This document shows positions 25,301 to 35,622 of a stretch of DNA of 64,000 nt, piece after piece. The translations under genes were made by a program, and so were the position numbers. The notes beneath the pieces were generated by a model. That model did not search any database. It was given only the letters and a program-made list of their open reading frames with translations, and was not told the origin of the DNA. Source of the DNA: Melastoma dodecandrum (taxonomy: Eukaryota > Streptophyta > Magnoliopsida > Myrtales > Melastomataceae); assembly GCA_029817715.1 (NCBI GenBank), contig JARUPY010000397.1:3348001-3412000 (forward strand), read 5' to 3'. Numbering within the stretch: the stretch's first letter is position 1; each line of letters begins with the position of its first letter.

Positions 25301-27082
25301 TGTAGGCCCAGGGGGAACTTATAATGTGGACATCTTCTTGTCTGCCTTTCAGAAAGCATCCAATCTCTTGGTTATGTCGCCTAGTAAGAAGCGAACTTCT
25401 TTAATTAGTAGCTTTCTGGCAAATTGATTGTTTTCCAGCCTACTTATTGATGCTGATTATCTCGTTCACAAGAATTATGAACTGAAAAAATAAAATAGTC
25501 ACATAATGGTTATATTTTCAGCTTAAGCTGGTAGGATTAGGAAACAATTATCAATTGTGTTTTCCAGTGATGTCATATATAAAGATAACATAGAGGGAAA
25601 GGAATTGGTAGGTTTGTTTTTCTTTCTTCTTCATCTTCTTCTTTTGTTTTGGTAAAAGGGATTCATAGAATTTACAAGTCTTCTGCAATTTATGAGTCCT
25701 CTGCAATTACATATCTGCTCCAGTCTTGGTCACCTTGTGTGCTACCTTGTTACCTTCCCTCCGCATGGATGATTGTTGTCTTCTGGAATCTGAATCTAGA
25801 ACCAGTTGCTGGAAAAAGAAGCTGGCGTTGAAAGGAAATTTTTTGTCTACCTGAATTACTTGTATGCCATGTGATAAGTTAATATTACATTGGATTTTGG
25901 TAATTTTTTGTTGCTTTTGTGTGACGTCCCTCTTTGTGAGAATGCTGGTTGGGAGTTGACTTGTATCTAAGTCCAGAGAGGTGGCTCTAGTTCTATCTTA
26001 CAGGAACAATTGCTAATCATAAGGCATATCTGATTTTACAATGAAGGTAATCCTGAAGTGAACACTCTTCAGAATCTGCAGAGCTTTCTAGAACTGATTG
26101 AATCAGGGGCATGGTTAGTCTCACTTTCCTTGCAACAGCAAATGGATGCTTGTTCCTGGTAGGCCTCAAATTTAATTGCGCAATCATGCAGGATGATGCC
26201 AGTGATCAGGTTTAGGTCACTATCTACCATTCTCTGGTTGGCTGCTATACATTCTCAGGAGATTCTCCCATACCATATTAAGGGTTCGCAGGTAAGTGCT
26301 ACACTGCCATCTGACAGAAATCCCAACTCCTTGAATCATCAATCAAGACATAGTATCGGCTGCTGCTGAAAGTTCTTTTAGAAACAGTCTGGCAACTTCT
26401 AATCACTTATCCTTCTCTATATTTCTGGTAAGCTTGCATTCGAAGGCGATGTTTCCATGCTGTATGGGCTCCTATCCTTCTCCGAAACCATTGTCCAGAA
26501 ATTGCTTGATTCAGTTCAAGAGGAGCCTAGTAAGGCAAGTTCGATACTCATGATTACTTTTTGTCTCGTAGACTTTCTCCACTGAATTAATTGTATTCAG
26601 GTAGCACGTGGAGGTATGGCCCTTGATGCCTGCAATTGCATTGCATCAGTATTTGAAGTAAGTATGCCGGTGTTTGCGTTTGATTTATTAATCATAAAAT
26701 GGTCTTCCGGAGTGTGGTATGGTGATGTTTTGGCGAAGTGAACATGAATCTTACTGAAGCATTCCCTTTTTCTGCCGTTTCTTTTCCTTCATAGTCACCG
26801 GCGGTGATTTTACATGAAAAGGACAATCTGTTTTCCAAATTGTCGACATAAGGGATCTTGTCTGAAAAGTCATGTGTTGAAGTGAGTTCAGCTCATCTAT
26901 ACACTCGTGTTGACGTGCTATCGTTCATTTGGCAGATAAACAACGAAGTGTCGAATATTTGTTATGATCTTCTCAAGACAGCTAAAGTTTGTTTGGGCTC
27001 CAGCAACAAGTATGTCAAGAGCACGGGAAAGTTCTTGGAAAGACGGATGTTAGGTTCATCCGTTGTAACTACGACCAATTGA
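19395..27082 (+). CDS. VPS35L: VPS35-like Retriever/Commander subunit (C16orf62 family)
   Basis: There are 24 in-phase exons encoding about 947 residues (human VPS35L is 963): 19395-19511, 19883-20095, 20180-20210, 20293-20477, 20641-20800, 20915-21011, 21453-21622, 22031-22191, 22503-22679, 22810-22896, 23042-23122, 23265-23408, 23538-23620, 24148-24283, 24365-24448, 24657-24815, 24898-24982, 25039-25115, 25260-25383, 26047-26113, 26192-26291, 26433-26534, 26601-26657 and 26936-27082. Family knowledge: it is the helical scaffold of Retriever, a retromer-like endosomal recycling complex. Sequence support: KETCYNWLSKIGSVKELLPR (exon 6), MMRGLTDPLSSSYCRLYMAY (exon 7), the DPVII...LISQFINLV block (exons 14-15) and LLDSVQEEPSK (exon 22) align in order with the animal protein. 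Two introns appear to be GC-AG (after exons 7 and 22). Exon ends around 24898-25115 are the least certain. Confidence 0.9.
22326..22399. repeat. 37-bp perfect tandem duplication in a VPS35L intron
   Basis: Two adjacent identical 37-bp copies (22326-22362 and 22363-22399), each starting TGGTTTGAAATTACTTTTCA, lie in the intron between exons 8 and 9. Identity suggests a recent replication slip. Confidence 0.92.
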
Positions 27083-28625
27083 TGGGAAGCCTCTCTCCAT
27101 CAAAGGACAGGAATGTGACAGGCAAGCTCTCGAGTGTGTGCTCGACCGTGTGTAGAAGGGTGTTCTGTTGAGCCCGTTTCTGACATTCGAAGTTGTTTAT
27201 CCTTGAACCAAAAGAAGGGAAAGAACTTGACATGTGCCTTGTTCCCGCAAGAGATCTGAGGAAGCTGCATGGAAAATCAACCCAACATCCAATCACCGAA
27301 CCCCCACGGCGATCCCCTTCGTACCGCCACTGTTCTTCTCCCCTCTGTCGAAATATGGTTTTTGCCTTATCTCGATGGGATTCATCCTATCCTGTAAGGA
27401 ACATCCGGAACAGGTTGTCGAAATAATCAAACAGGTATTCTTGGAAGGGAAGGCATATCCTGCCGGTTCTTGAGCGACTGGCCCTGCCCTCCCCCACGGT
27501 CGACCCTAGGCTAAGATGTTAATGGAGCGTTGCATGTCGACCTCGACAGGGAGCGGGAAGCGCTCTGGACAAAAACCTTACAAATTTACCCAACGTTTCC
27601 TATTTTCCTCGAGAGAGTCAGAAAACCATAAAGCTATGGATTCGATCAAGTATCGCTTTCATTTCGGACGGCAGCATCCACATGTTAATGCAGAACAAAT
27701 GGCCATGCCTCTTCGTCTGGCTTGCTCGTATACATTGGTGGATGATGCATCGATGTCACTTTCCCTAGAACCGTCTCTCGTGTTGATATCGTGTCCCCTT
27801 CTCGTGTACTGTCCTCATCCTATTAATCATTTTGCCATAAGCAAGGAGTCATCGGTCTCTTGTGAATTTTCTCGTCTGAGGAGATAGGAGGATTAAGCCG
27901 TCAAGAGGTAACATTAAACTGTCAAATTCTCTTAGTAACTCCATAAGTGTATTTTCACGTCATTGCTAAAAAAACCTCGAAGGAGGCAGCGAGATAGCCT
28001 ACACGCACTCCATCCCCTCGGTAACTCGGACTGCAGGTTTCCTATCATGTTAGAACCAGTCGACCACCTTGCTCTCCCGACTTCGGAGGACTGATTTCAA
28101 ACGTACACTAACTCTATACCGTCGAAAGCAAAGGAAACTCAAGTAAAATTCGTTCATTTCTCTATATCAGTACAGTAAACAACTTCAGTAAAGATTAGAT
28201 TTAAAATCCTTTGCTTGCTAGGTTTCGAACGATTTTTAGACACCTTTTGCATTAGTAGTGATATCGAGAATCTCGAATGCTTTGTTCATTTAGTCGTGGA
28301 ACCAGCCTCACGACTCGAACCTAAGAAATTTAGCACAGAAAAAACGAGGAAGATGCAACCCCGACCCAACATCCAAAAGGGGGGGGGGGGGGGGAAAGTT
28401 CATGGAAGCTACACGCACGCACGATCGACTCAGCAATGTTCCAAAAGAAGGCGAACCTTCCTCCTTCTGCTGTTGCATTGTCCTGTCACTGTGTTCTTCT
28501 CCACGCTCTCGTTTGAAGTTGGATTGTAATTGCTTTTTTTTTTTTTCATTTGGCCTGTTCATGGGGGGAGGAGGTTGTTCTTATTGAACAGTGTAGGACA
28601 CCTTCGTAGCTCCTCGACCTGACAT
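27083..28625. other. Intergenic 3' flank with G16 tract
   Basis: This is the region after the VPS35L stop. Short ORFs here show no recognisable family. A run of 16 G occurs at 28379-28394. No RNA gene was recognised. Confidence 0.5.
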
Positions 28626-28844
28626 GGATTTTTGGACGAGGCTAATCTTCCGTTACGGAAAAATTTCCTACAATACGAAAAGTGTTTCGTATTATAGTAC
28701 AAACGAGCTATAATATGAAATATGAATTTCTTTATACTATAATATGAATGGCCTGTAAAGAATACGAAGGTCGTTCGTACGTTACGAGATGAGCCGGCAG
28801 AAAATCTTCCCCTCCCGGGAAGATTAGCCGTACCAAAAATCTCC
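28626..28844. mobile_element. Candidate MITE (about 219 bp)
   Basis: The left end (28626-28652) reads GGATTTTTGG...GGCTAATCTTCCG and the right end (28816-28844) carries its imperfect inverse, GGGAAGATTAGCC...CCAAAAATCTCC. The interior is AT-rich and non-coding. The terminal inverted repeats are about 27 bp with a small central mismatch block. No target duplication could be fixed, so the superfamily is undetermined. Confidence 0.5.
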
Positions 28845-29235
28845 AAAGGAAAGCGATGGTTCGTAGGGGAGATAAACTTTTAGTGGTTTAGCCTATTGGA
28901 ATTGACCGTACGATATACGAACGCATTAATGACCCCCTTCAGAAAAAACAAACAAACAAAGGAGAATATCCCTAGTAAGTGACAGGAGCATCCGGACGTT
29001 CAACTAGTAGTAATAATTAATAATAATGATAATAAAAAGGGAATGGAATGAAACGGGGGCATATTCCCATCATCCATGACAGGCACGCACGCGTATTCCT
29101 TTGCGTCTTTTCTCCTCACTTTCGGTCATCCTTGGCATCATCTTACACAGAAGGAAGGGGTGGGAAGCCGCAAAGCAATACACTTTCTCCCCTCTTTCTC
29201 TTAAGAGTTTTTTTTTCCTCCATAATGTTATTTTA
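28845..29235. other. Spacer, no feature seen
   Basis: This lies between the MITE and the Mutator-like element. It contains simple AT-rich stretches and no coding signal. Confidence 0.5.
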
Positions 29236-29310
29236 GAAATTATTTCGTCGAAGGTTGTAATTTTCGAAATTCGTTGAGTAAGGTAGTAAAATCGGTCTTA
29301 CAAAGACTGA
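29236..29310 (+). repeat. Left terminal inverted repeat of the MULE
   Basis: The sequence begins GAAATTATTTCG and runs to ATCGGTCTTACAAAG. It aligns with the inverse of 33584-33662 and, in the same orientation, with 50388-50460 at the second PMD element. Shared blocks include GAAATTC and TCGG.CTTACAAAG. Confidence 0.7.
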
Positions 29311-30168
29311 ATTCGATCAAGAAGAAAGTTGTCCTTTATAAGGCCGATTTCATCATACCCGAAAAAAAGTCAGCCTTACAAAAGTCGAATTCATGCGAAT
29401 GATACCCTATGAAGTTGGTCTTTGTAGTGAAAATTTAAAATAAAAAATTACACCATCAAAAGTCGACCTTAAAAAGGCCGAATTTCTTAGGCGGGCGCCA
29501 AATTTTGTGGTATCGGAGAGAAGTCGGTCTTTGTAATGCCGAAAATTACCTCACGCGATAGCTGGTTATGGGCGATGGATAAGCAGTCGGACGGGTTTTT
29601 GAAATTTCAGAGGTTATGTATTGAATTAGGGTTATCTATATGTCAATTAGAGTTTAGAAAATTTGAAAAATTAACATAATGTTATAATTATGGTTTAGGA
29701 TTTGACAAATTACAAGAACTAACATATTTTGCGTAATTGAAATTATACTTTAGTAATTAACATAATTTCTAATTAGGGTTTCAATTTGAATTACTAATGA
29801 ATATCCAATTGGATTTGAAAAAACCTAATCGAATTATTATAAGGTTTGAATCTTTAATGAAACTACATTGTTGTAATTTGCTAGCTCAATTGTTAATAGA
29901 TATCGTGTTCCAATGTCCTCGATAGAGCTGTTGATTTTTTTTAATGAAAATATTGTCAATAAATCAGACGGAGTTGGTTATGATAAAGGCCAATAACAAG
30001 AATAGACGTTTCAGAATTCATGAATTACGATAACTTTGAGCGCATTATATGCGATACTATCTGTTTGTAATCAGCAATTTCATTACAGATTGCTCATAGG
30101 TATCCAGTTGTGGAGTTCAATAATATTGATGTGAAATATTATATGGTGTCTATTAAGACGATAAAGAT

Positions 30169-31301
30169 GTGAGATTGTTGATGAAGTTTGCTCTATCATA
30201 TCCAAGACATATACAGCAAGTATATGTTTTGGCTTTATCTGATGTAACGGTGCCACATAGTGTGCAACATCCAATGTCAGTAAGTTTTGGTCCTGCCGTA
30301 ACAACATTTCGTTATTGTCGCCCTGTTGTCAGTATTGACGGAACATTTCTGTGCGGTAAATACAAGCATAAGTTATTAATTGCTCGTAATTTAGATGGCA
30401 GAAATCATATCGTTCGTCTCGCATTTACAATCGTTGATGAAGAAAGCTATCAGTTGTGGGGGAGATATCTAAAATGCTTGAAACGTTTTGTCGTTGGCGA
30501 TGAGTGTCAGGGCATATGTTTGATTTCAGATAGGCATTCTGGTATTCTTGCGGCGATAAACGATGTCGAAGTAGGTTGGACGCTGCCATTTGCACAGTAG
30601 AGGTTCTGCATACATAATGTAGCTAGCAACTTCAACACGAGGTACAAGAATCTCCGTGGGAAAAAAAAAGGCTAGCTATTGTTGCAAGGAAATGTATGGC
30701 GCCAAAGATGAAGCAATATTTGCGTCATATTTTGAAAAATATTCCAGAATCAACATATTTTTTTGATCAGATAGATAAGAGGCAATGGACTCTCAATTTC
30801 GATGGGAACTATTGTTGGGGGATAATGACGACGAATTTAAGCGAGAGCTACAATGCTATTCTAAAGGGTGCACGATCGCTTCCGGTCTCTGCTTTAGTGA
30901 GAAAGACGTTCTACAACTGTATTGCATATTGGAATAACAGAAGAGATGAGGCTGACGCGGCGATAAATAAGGGAGAAAAATTCACTAAAGTTGCCATGGA
31001 GCGTTTTAATAACGGAATAAAGAAGGCTAGAAATCATCAGGTCACACTTATAGATCATGGTGATGGTACATTTGTTATCACAACCAGAGGGACTCACAAG
31101 ACAAAGAACGTATTCCTACGACACAACAGGTGCTCGTGCAAGAAATGGCAAACCTATCGGATATCATGTTCATACGCGCTTGCTTGTTTCGCGTTTGTGA
31201 ACGTGAATGGGTCAGTTAATATAGAAAATATTTATAGTTGGGCTAATCAAAAGGCTACATACTTATCTAAATGGACATCGTTTGATTGTAAAGAAGATTA
31301 G
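30169..31301 (+). pseudogene. MULE transposase pseudogene
   Basis: A MULE-family (PF10551-like) DDE transposase remnant. The first catalytic Asp lies in VVSIDGTFLCGKYK, the second in ICLISDRHSGI, and the Glu in MTTNLSESYNAIL. The zinc SWIM motif at the end reads CSCKKWQTYRISCSYALAC, where the final metal-binding His of CxC..CxH is Tyr. A stop codon (TAG at 30598) and a frame change near a run of nine A (about 30661) separate the two halves. The N-terminal region before 30169 is not recognisable. Inactive. Confidence 0.85.
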
Positions 31302-31579
31302 AGTGAGTATTAATTCCCAAAGGTCGTTCCAAACCATGAAAGGGTACGACCGAAAGGGAGACCGAGATCTTCTCGCATCCATAATGAAATGAATGTGAGA
31401 GAACGTAAAACTAAGTTGACTTGTAGTATTTGTAAAAGAGAAATGACATAATAAGCGAAGTTATCCAAATAAATGAACTTGTAAGGTTTATTGAATCAAT
31501 TATTTGTACGCACAGTATCATTTTTTATAAACGCTTGTATATGTATCTGCAATTTACATTTTTGTTTGCAGGTTGTACT

Positions 31580-33479
31580 ATGGAGCCTGGACCACGTGTT
31601 ACGGACATATTGCACTCCCAGGATCAACATCGTTCTTCGTGGTTTGGGCATCATCATATGCGGAGGTATGTTTATCATACTTATCCTTTCATTTATTTTG
31701 GAATTCGTTACTAATCCTTTGACGTTTCATTTATTTTTTCAGAACAATGTTTTGAAATGTCGGCACCATGAAAGCAGCGTGAAGAAAATAAGGCGAGACC
31801 CCCGTATGGATGTGTACCTCCGACAGGCCAGATTTTTTGGAGTTGCGAAGCTGCCATTCATTCAGTTGGATCATGCTCTCATTACTGCAGCATTAATTGA
31901 GAGATGGATGCCCGAGACTCATAATTTCCGTATGGCCAATGGAGAGATGACAATAACGTTGAAGGATGTTCAGATTCAACTTGGATTGCCGATTGAAGGG
32001 GACCATGTTATTGGATTCACCAGCTTCGATTTTGCAGCCGTGTGCGCGGATTTACTTAGGGAGGTTCCGGGTATGAGTTCGTTGGCCTCCCGTTTTGACA
32101 TGCTACATCCCCAAGCACCAGATGAGCAGGTACATATGTATACCCGGACATACATGCTGCAGCTAATAGAGTCCATGATTTTCCCTGACAAGTCGGATAA
32201 CTTAGTTCATCTTATGTGGCTGTCATTACTGGAGGATTTCGAAGTTATTCGTAGTTACAGTTAGGGATCAACATGTTTGGCGTTGTTGTATAGACAATTA
32301 TGTAGAACCTTATACAAGTAGGCATCACAGGTGGCGGGTTGTTTAGTGTTGCTACAGTCATGAGCGTGGGATATATTTCCCCATTTTTCACCCGTTAGAC
32401 ATCGGAGCAGGCAAAGGCAGGGAATGCCTTTAGCATATCGATGGGATGCAGATCTATACACGAGAACTGTTGCCACGTATGTTCTATCAGCGATTAAAGC
32501 AGCATTAGACAGACAGAGTCCTTAACAGGTTTTTACCTTCGACTTTATGTTATTTCAAGTTCTTGATTGTCTAAATTTGGTTTGTTGGTTATGTTGTTGG
32601 GTTGTTTTTCATGTTGTTTGGCATCCATATATGGATGAGATACACGCCAGATTACCTAATTACTGTTTAGATGGCCAAGAATGCTCGCGAGCACGTGTAC
32701 CTCTCATTTGCTTCTCCTTGGTTGAATGACACTTTCCAGATAAAGTCATTCGCCAATTTAGAGACGAACAACTAATACCGGGTAACTAGGATACCGAAGC
32801 ACACCTTCATCGGATTGACATGCGAGGAAAGTAGTTCGATAATTGGATGCACATCCACAATAAGTACATCGTGTTGTGGTATCAGCGAGGTAGTCACATC
32901 GTTCCTTTGCGCTTGGAACAAGGCTTGGACTACAGTACATGGCACATGCGTCACTCACATCTTTACCTATCGTACACAGACGTAATGTTGTTCATAGTGG
33001 TAAGTACAATAACTATTATCTTCATTAAAGTAAAAATTATTGTATTGATATAAGTTTTTCACAAACGCAACAAATGACCGACATTTCTATTCGATAGGAG
33101 AGAGGTGACCATTCGAAATTACAGCACATCGCGGGCATTTCTCGCAAGGGCCATAACTTCTTGAGAGAGTTTACTCCAATGTGTTTGTATGGACGACGTG
33201 AAGGGCTACAGGAGGAGGACGGGTTTGAAGAAGAGGCAGCAGATGAGGAACAACCGCAAGAGATCGAGCAAACACGAAGATGATCAAGTCCATGAAGATG
33301 CTGACATGTTCGACCTTGCTGCACTGGTTGATGAACAGGATGATGACGATTATGTACCAGTAGAAGTATACTCGACTCCTCAACTAGCAGAGGCGTCCAC
33401 GTCTTTCACTCCGTCGGCTCCGTGGAAGGCAAGGAGGGACAAACACTTTCCCGTGGACGATGCGGATCAAACCCAGTAA
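31580..33479 (+). pseudogene. Plant mobile domain (PMD) transposon gene, degraded
   Basis: The frame starts MEPGPRVTDILHSQDQHRSS (31580). It continues after an intron (31666-31742) with VLKCRHHES, RRDPRMDVYLRQARFFGVAKL, ITAALIERW and VQIQLGLPIEGDHVIGF, the PMD signature. Further blocks include DKSDNLVHLMWLSLLEDF, PLAYRWDADLYTR (near 32430) and NWMHIHNKYIVLWYQRGSH (near 32860), then a lysine/acidic tail GYRRRTGLKKRQQ to 33479. Stops and frame changes near 31640, 32264 and 32700 break it. The function of transposon PMD proteins is unknown. Confidence 0.8.
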
Positions 33480-33583
33480 AATTTTTTTTAAAGTGTTCAG
33501 AAGTCGATCTTACAAAGATTGACTTCATGCGGGTGAGACGAATGAAGGCTGACTTCAGTTTAGAAATTATGAAATCGGCATTT

Positions 33584-33662
33584 CAAAGATCGATTTCGCG
33601 ACTTTAGTCATCGAATTTTCAAACGCCATGTCTTATTTGGCAAAATAATTTTTCGACCGACT
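33584..33662 (-). repeat. Right terminal inverted repeat of the MULE
   Basis: Its reverse complement reads GTCGAAAAATTATTTTGCCA... with TTTGAAAATTCGATGACTAAAGT and AAATCGATCTTTGAAA, matching the left end in order with scattered mismatches. Confidence 0.65.
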
Positions 33663-34278
33663 TTATTTAGAAAAAAAACTCATCATTTGAATCTCAACAA
33701 CCAAAGCCAACCAAATGATTGGACGGCTTCCCCCCCACCTCCCTTAAGGACGGCTGTCCATTCCATTCCTTTGCTTAAAATCCAACCATTTGTTGTGGGG
33801 GGCGGCATTCGCTTTGTTTGTCCCGTAGTCTGTCAGTTAAAAACATTAAATAAAAATAAAGCAAAGGAAAACCAAAGACTTAAGACTGGCGCCGCCCACA
33901 AACATCCAAACCCTCTAACCCCGTCTCCCCTTCCCAAATCCCGCCACGTGTCGACAACCCACAACACACCCAGCTCATACAATAAGCAAGGAAGGAAGGA
34001 ATCTTCCCTTTCCCTCGTTTCCTTCCTTTTTTTTTTTCCTGTTTATTATATAATTACCCAAACCCTCTCCCTCTTTTCCAATTCGATTCGAATTCCCTCT
34101 TTTTTCTTCTTCTTCTTTTCTTTCAAATTGTTTTGAAACCAAATCACATTTCGACCCCCCCCCCCCATAATTTCCCACCAAACCAACCGACCGCCAACCA
34201 AACCCCGTTCTTCTCTATTTGTTTCGTTTATATTCTGCCATCAATCAATCAATCATCTTCATTCCCGTTCCCCTGAAA
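33663..34278. other. Promoter and leader of the MAPKKK gene
   Basis: This non-coding stretch contains CCACGTGTC (G-box/ABRE-like, near 33944), a TATATAA near 34046 and a C12 tract at 34155-34166. No separate gene is seen. Confidence 0.5.
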
Positions 34279-35622
34279 ATGGAGTGGATCAGGGGTCCGG
34301 TCATCGGCCGCGGATCATCCTCCACCGTGTCCCTCTCCTTCTCCCCTTCTTCCGGCCAAGTCCTCGCCGTCAAGTCCGCCGACCTTTCCTGTTCCTCCTC
34401 CCTGCAGAAGGAGGCCGGGCTGCTTTCCTCGTTGAGCTCCCCATACGTCGTTGAGTACAGGGGGTGCGGTGTCACTGGCGATCACGGCGGCCCCACTTAC
34501 AACTTGTTCATGGAGTATGCGCCCCGCGGGACGCTTCGCGACTTGATTCGTGCCCGGGGAGGGAGGCTGGAGGAGCCCGAGGTTCGGGAGATTGCTCGTG
34601 GGATTCTGTTGGGCTTGGAGTATATCCATGGGAAGGGCATAGCGCATTGCGACATCAAGTCTCAGAACATACTGATCGCTGAGGGTGGACTCAAGATTGC
34701 CGATTTCGGATGCGCCAAGTTAGGTGAATGCGCCGCGGCCTTTGCTGGGACGCCGGCTTACATGTCCCCGGAGGCTGCACGCAGGGAGGAGCAGGGGTAC
34801 GTGTCGGATGTTTGGAGCGTTGGATGCACGGCCGTTGAGATGTTAACGGGTTCCCCGCCGTGGATGGACACAGATAGTCCAGTGTCGGCACTGTACAGAA
34901 TTGGGTACTCCGGTGAGGTCCCTGAGCCTCCACGGTGGCTCACGGAGGAGGCAAGGGATTTCATACGGAGATGCCTGATCTGGGATCCCAAGGAGAGGCC
35001 GAGCGCCAAGGAGCTGCTGAGGCATCCATTCTTTTACCAAAGTCCTGGACCGAGCGAGGCTGCCGAGTCGAGCAGAGATAAAGACGCGGTGGACGGGGAC
35101 TCGCCTAACGGGGTACTGGAGCTGAGGCTATGGGAGTCACTAGAGAGCGTCGATGCCGAAGTCACGTGGCCAGACCTCGCCTCGAGAAATGCTGGCGAGA
35201 GAATGGGGCAGCTGATCGACCGGTGCAGCAGGTATCCTATCCTGGGTCAAACCGAATGGGGATCTGGGGGCGATGAATGGCTAACGGTAAGGGCAAGTGA
35301 GGATGAGGAAGCGGACGACGATCGCCACAACAGAGACAATGAACCGCCAGAGAGCGCTCTGTTCTTTGGGGAGGAAGAGTTGGATTTGAGTGTGCTTAGC
35401 TTAGACAATGTTGCAATAAGAGCTAGCGACGAAGGCGACGATGATGTTGGCATTACTGAGGAAGTTACTGTGATAACGAATGGTAATAAAGAAGATTATC
35501 TTGTACATAAGGAATCAAGTTTCGAGGAAGACGATAGTGTTCTTAACCGACTTCTGGCATTGACTACTAACTTTCACCCAGTGGGACAACTATTACTAAC
35601 TTCATTAAAAACTCGAAGTTGA
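34279..35622 (+). CDS. MAPKKK17/18-like protein kinase (MEKK type)
   Basis: An intronless CDS of 447 residues. The start ATG at 34279 gives MEWIRGPVIGRGSSSTVSLS; an upstream in-frame ATG at 34219 would add 20 residues but does not fit the family. Kinase domain at about residues 3-260: glycine loop GRGSSSTV, VAIK-type lysine in VLAVKSA, catalytic loop HCDIKSQN (Cys in place of Arg before Asp, as in MAPKKK17/18), DFG in IADFGCAK, GTPAYMSPE, and subdomain XI RRCLIWDPKERPSAKELLRHPFF. Family knowledge: MAPKKK17/18 are ABA-induced and activate the MKK3-MPK module. The roughly 185-residue acidic C-terminal tail is longer than in Arabidopsis MAPKKK18 (339 aa). The upstream G-box/ABRE-like CCACGTGTC would fit ABA response. 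Confidence 0.9.
   Translation: MEWIRGPVIGRGSSSTVSLSFSPSSGQVLAVKSADLSCSSSLQKEAGLLSSLSSPYVVEYRGCGVTGDHGGPTYNLFMEYAPRGTLRDLIRARGGRLEEPEVREIARGILLGLEYIHGKGIAHCDIKSQNILIAEGGLKIADFGCAKLGECAAAFAGTPAYMSPEAARREEQGYVSDVWSVGCTAVEMLTGSPPWMDTDSPVSALYRIGYSGEVPEPPRWLTEEARDFIRRCLIWDPKERPSAKELLRHPFFYQSPGPSEAAESSRDKDAVDGDSPNGVLELRLWESLESVDAEVTWPDLASRNAGERMGQLIDRCSRYPILGQTEWGSGGDEWLTVRASEDEEADDDRHNRDNEPPESALFFGEEELDLSVLSLDNVAIRASDEGDDDVGITEEVTVITNGNKEDYLVHKESSFEEDDSVLNRLLALTTNFHPVGQLLLTSLKTRS

Larger units (their letters stand above)
29236..33662 (+). mobile_element. Mutator-like element with PMD gene
   Basis: A 4.4-kb element is bounded by about 75-bp imperfect inverted repeats (29236-29310 and 33584-33662). 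It carries, on the plus strand, a MULE transposase remnant followed by a plant-mobile-domain gene. Family knowledge: PMD (PF10536-like) genes are found inside Mutator-like transposons as well as in domesticated MAIN/MAIL proteins. Both genes here are broken, so the element is not autonomous. Several copies of a palindromic GTCG..CTTACAAAG..CGA motif sit just inside each end. The expected 9-bp target duplication is not clear; TTATTTTAG on the left and TTTATTTAG on the right is the best, imperfect, candidate. Confidence 0.8.

Noticed and set aside
28379..28394. G16 tract as a structured regulatory element
   Set aside because: A single homopolymer run is better explained as a simple repeat; similar C12-C13 runs occur elsewhere in the window.
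29228..29236. 9-bp target duplication of the first MULE (TTATTTTAG / TTTATTTAG)
   Set aside because: The two copies differ at two positions in AT-rich DNA and the exact TIR ends are uncertain.
34315..35009. Several minus-strand ORFs over the MAPKKK gene
   Set aside because: They mirror the GC-rich kinase coding frame and show no domain.
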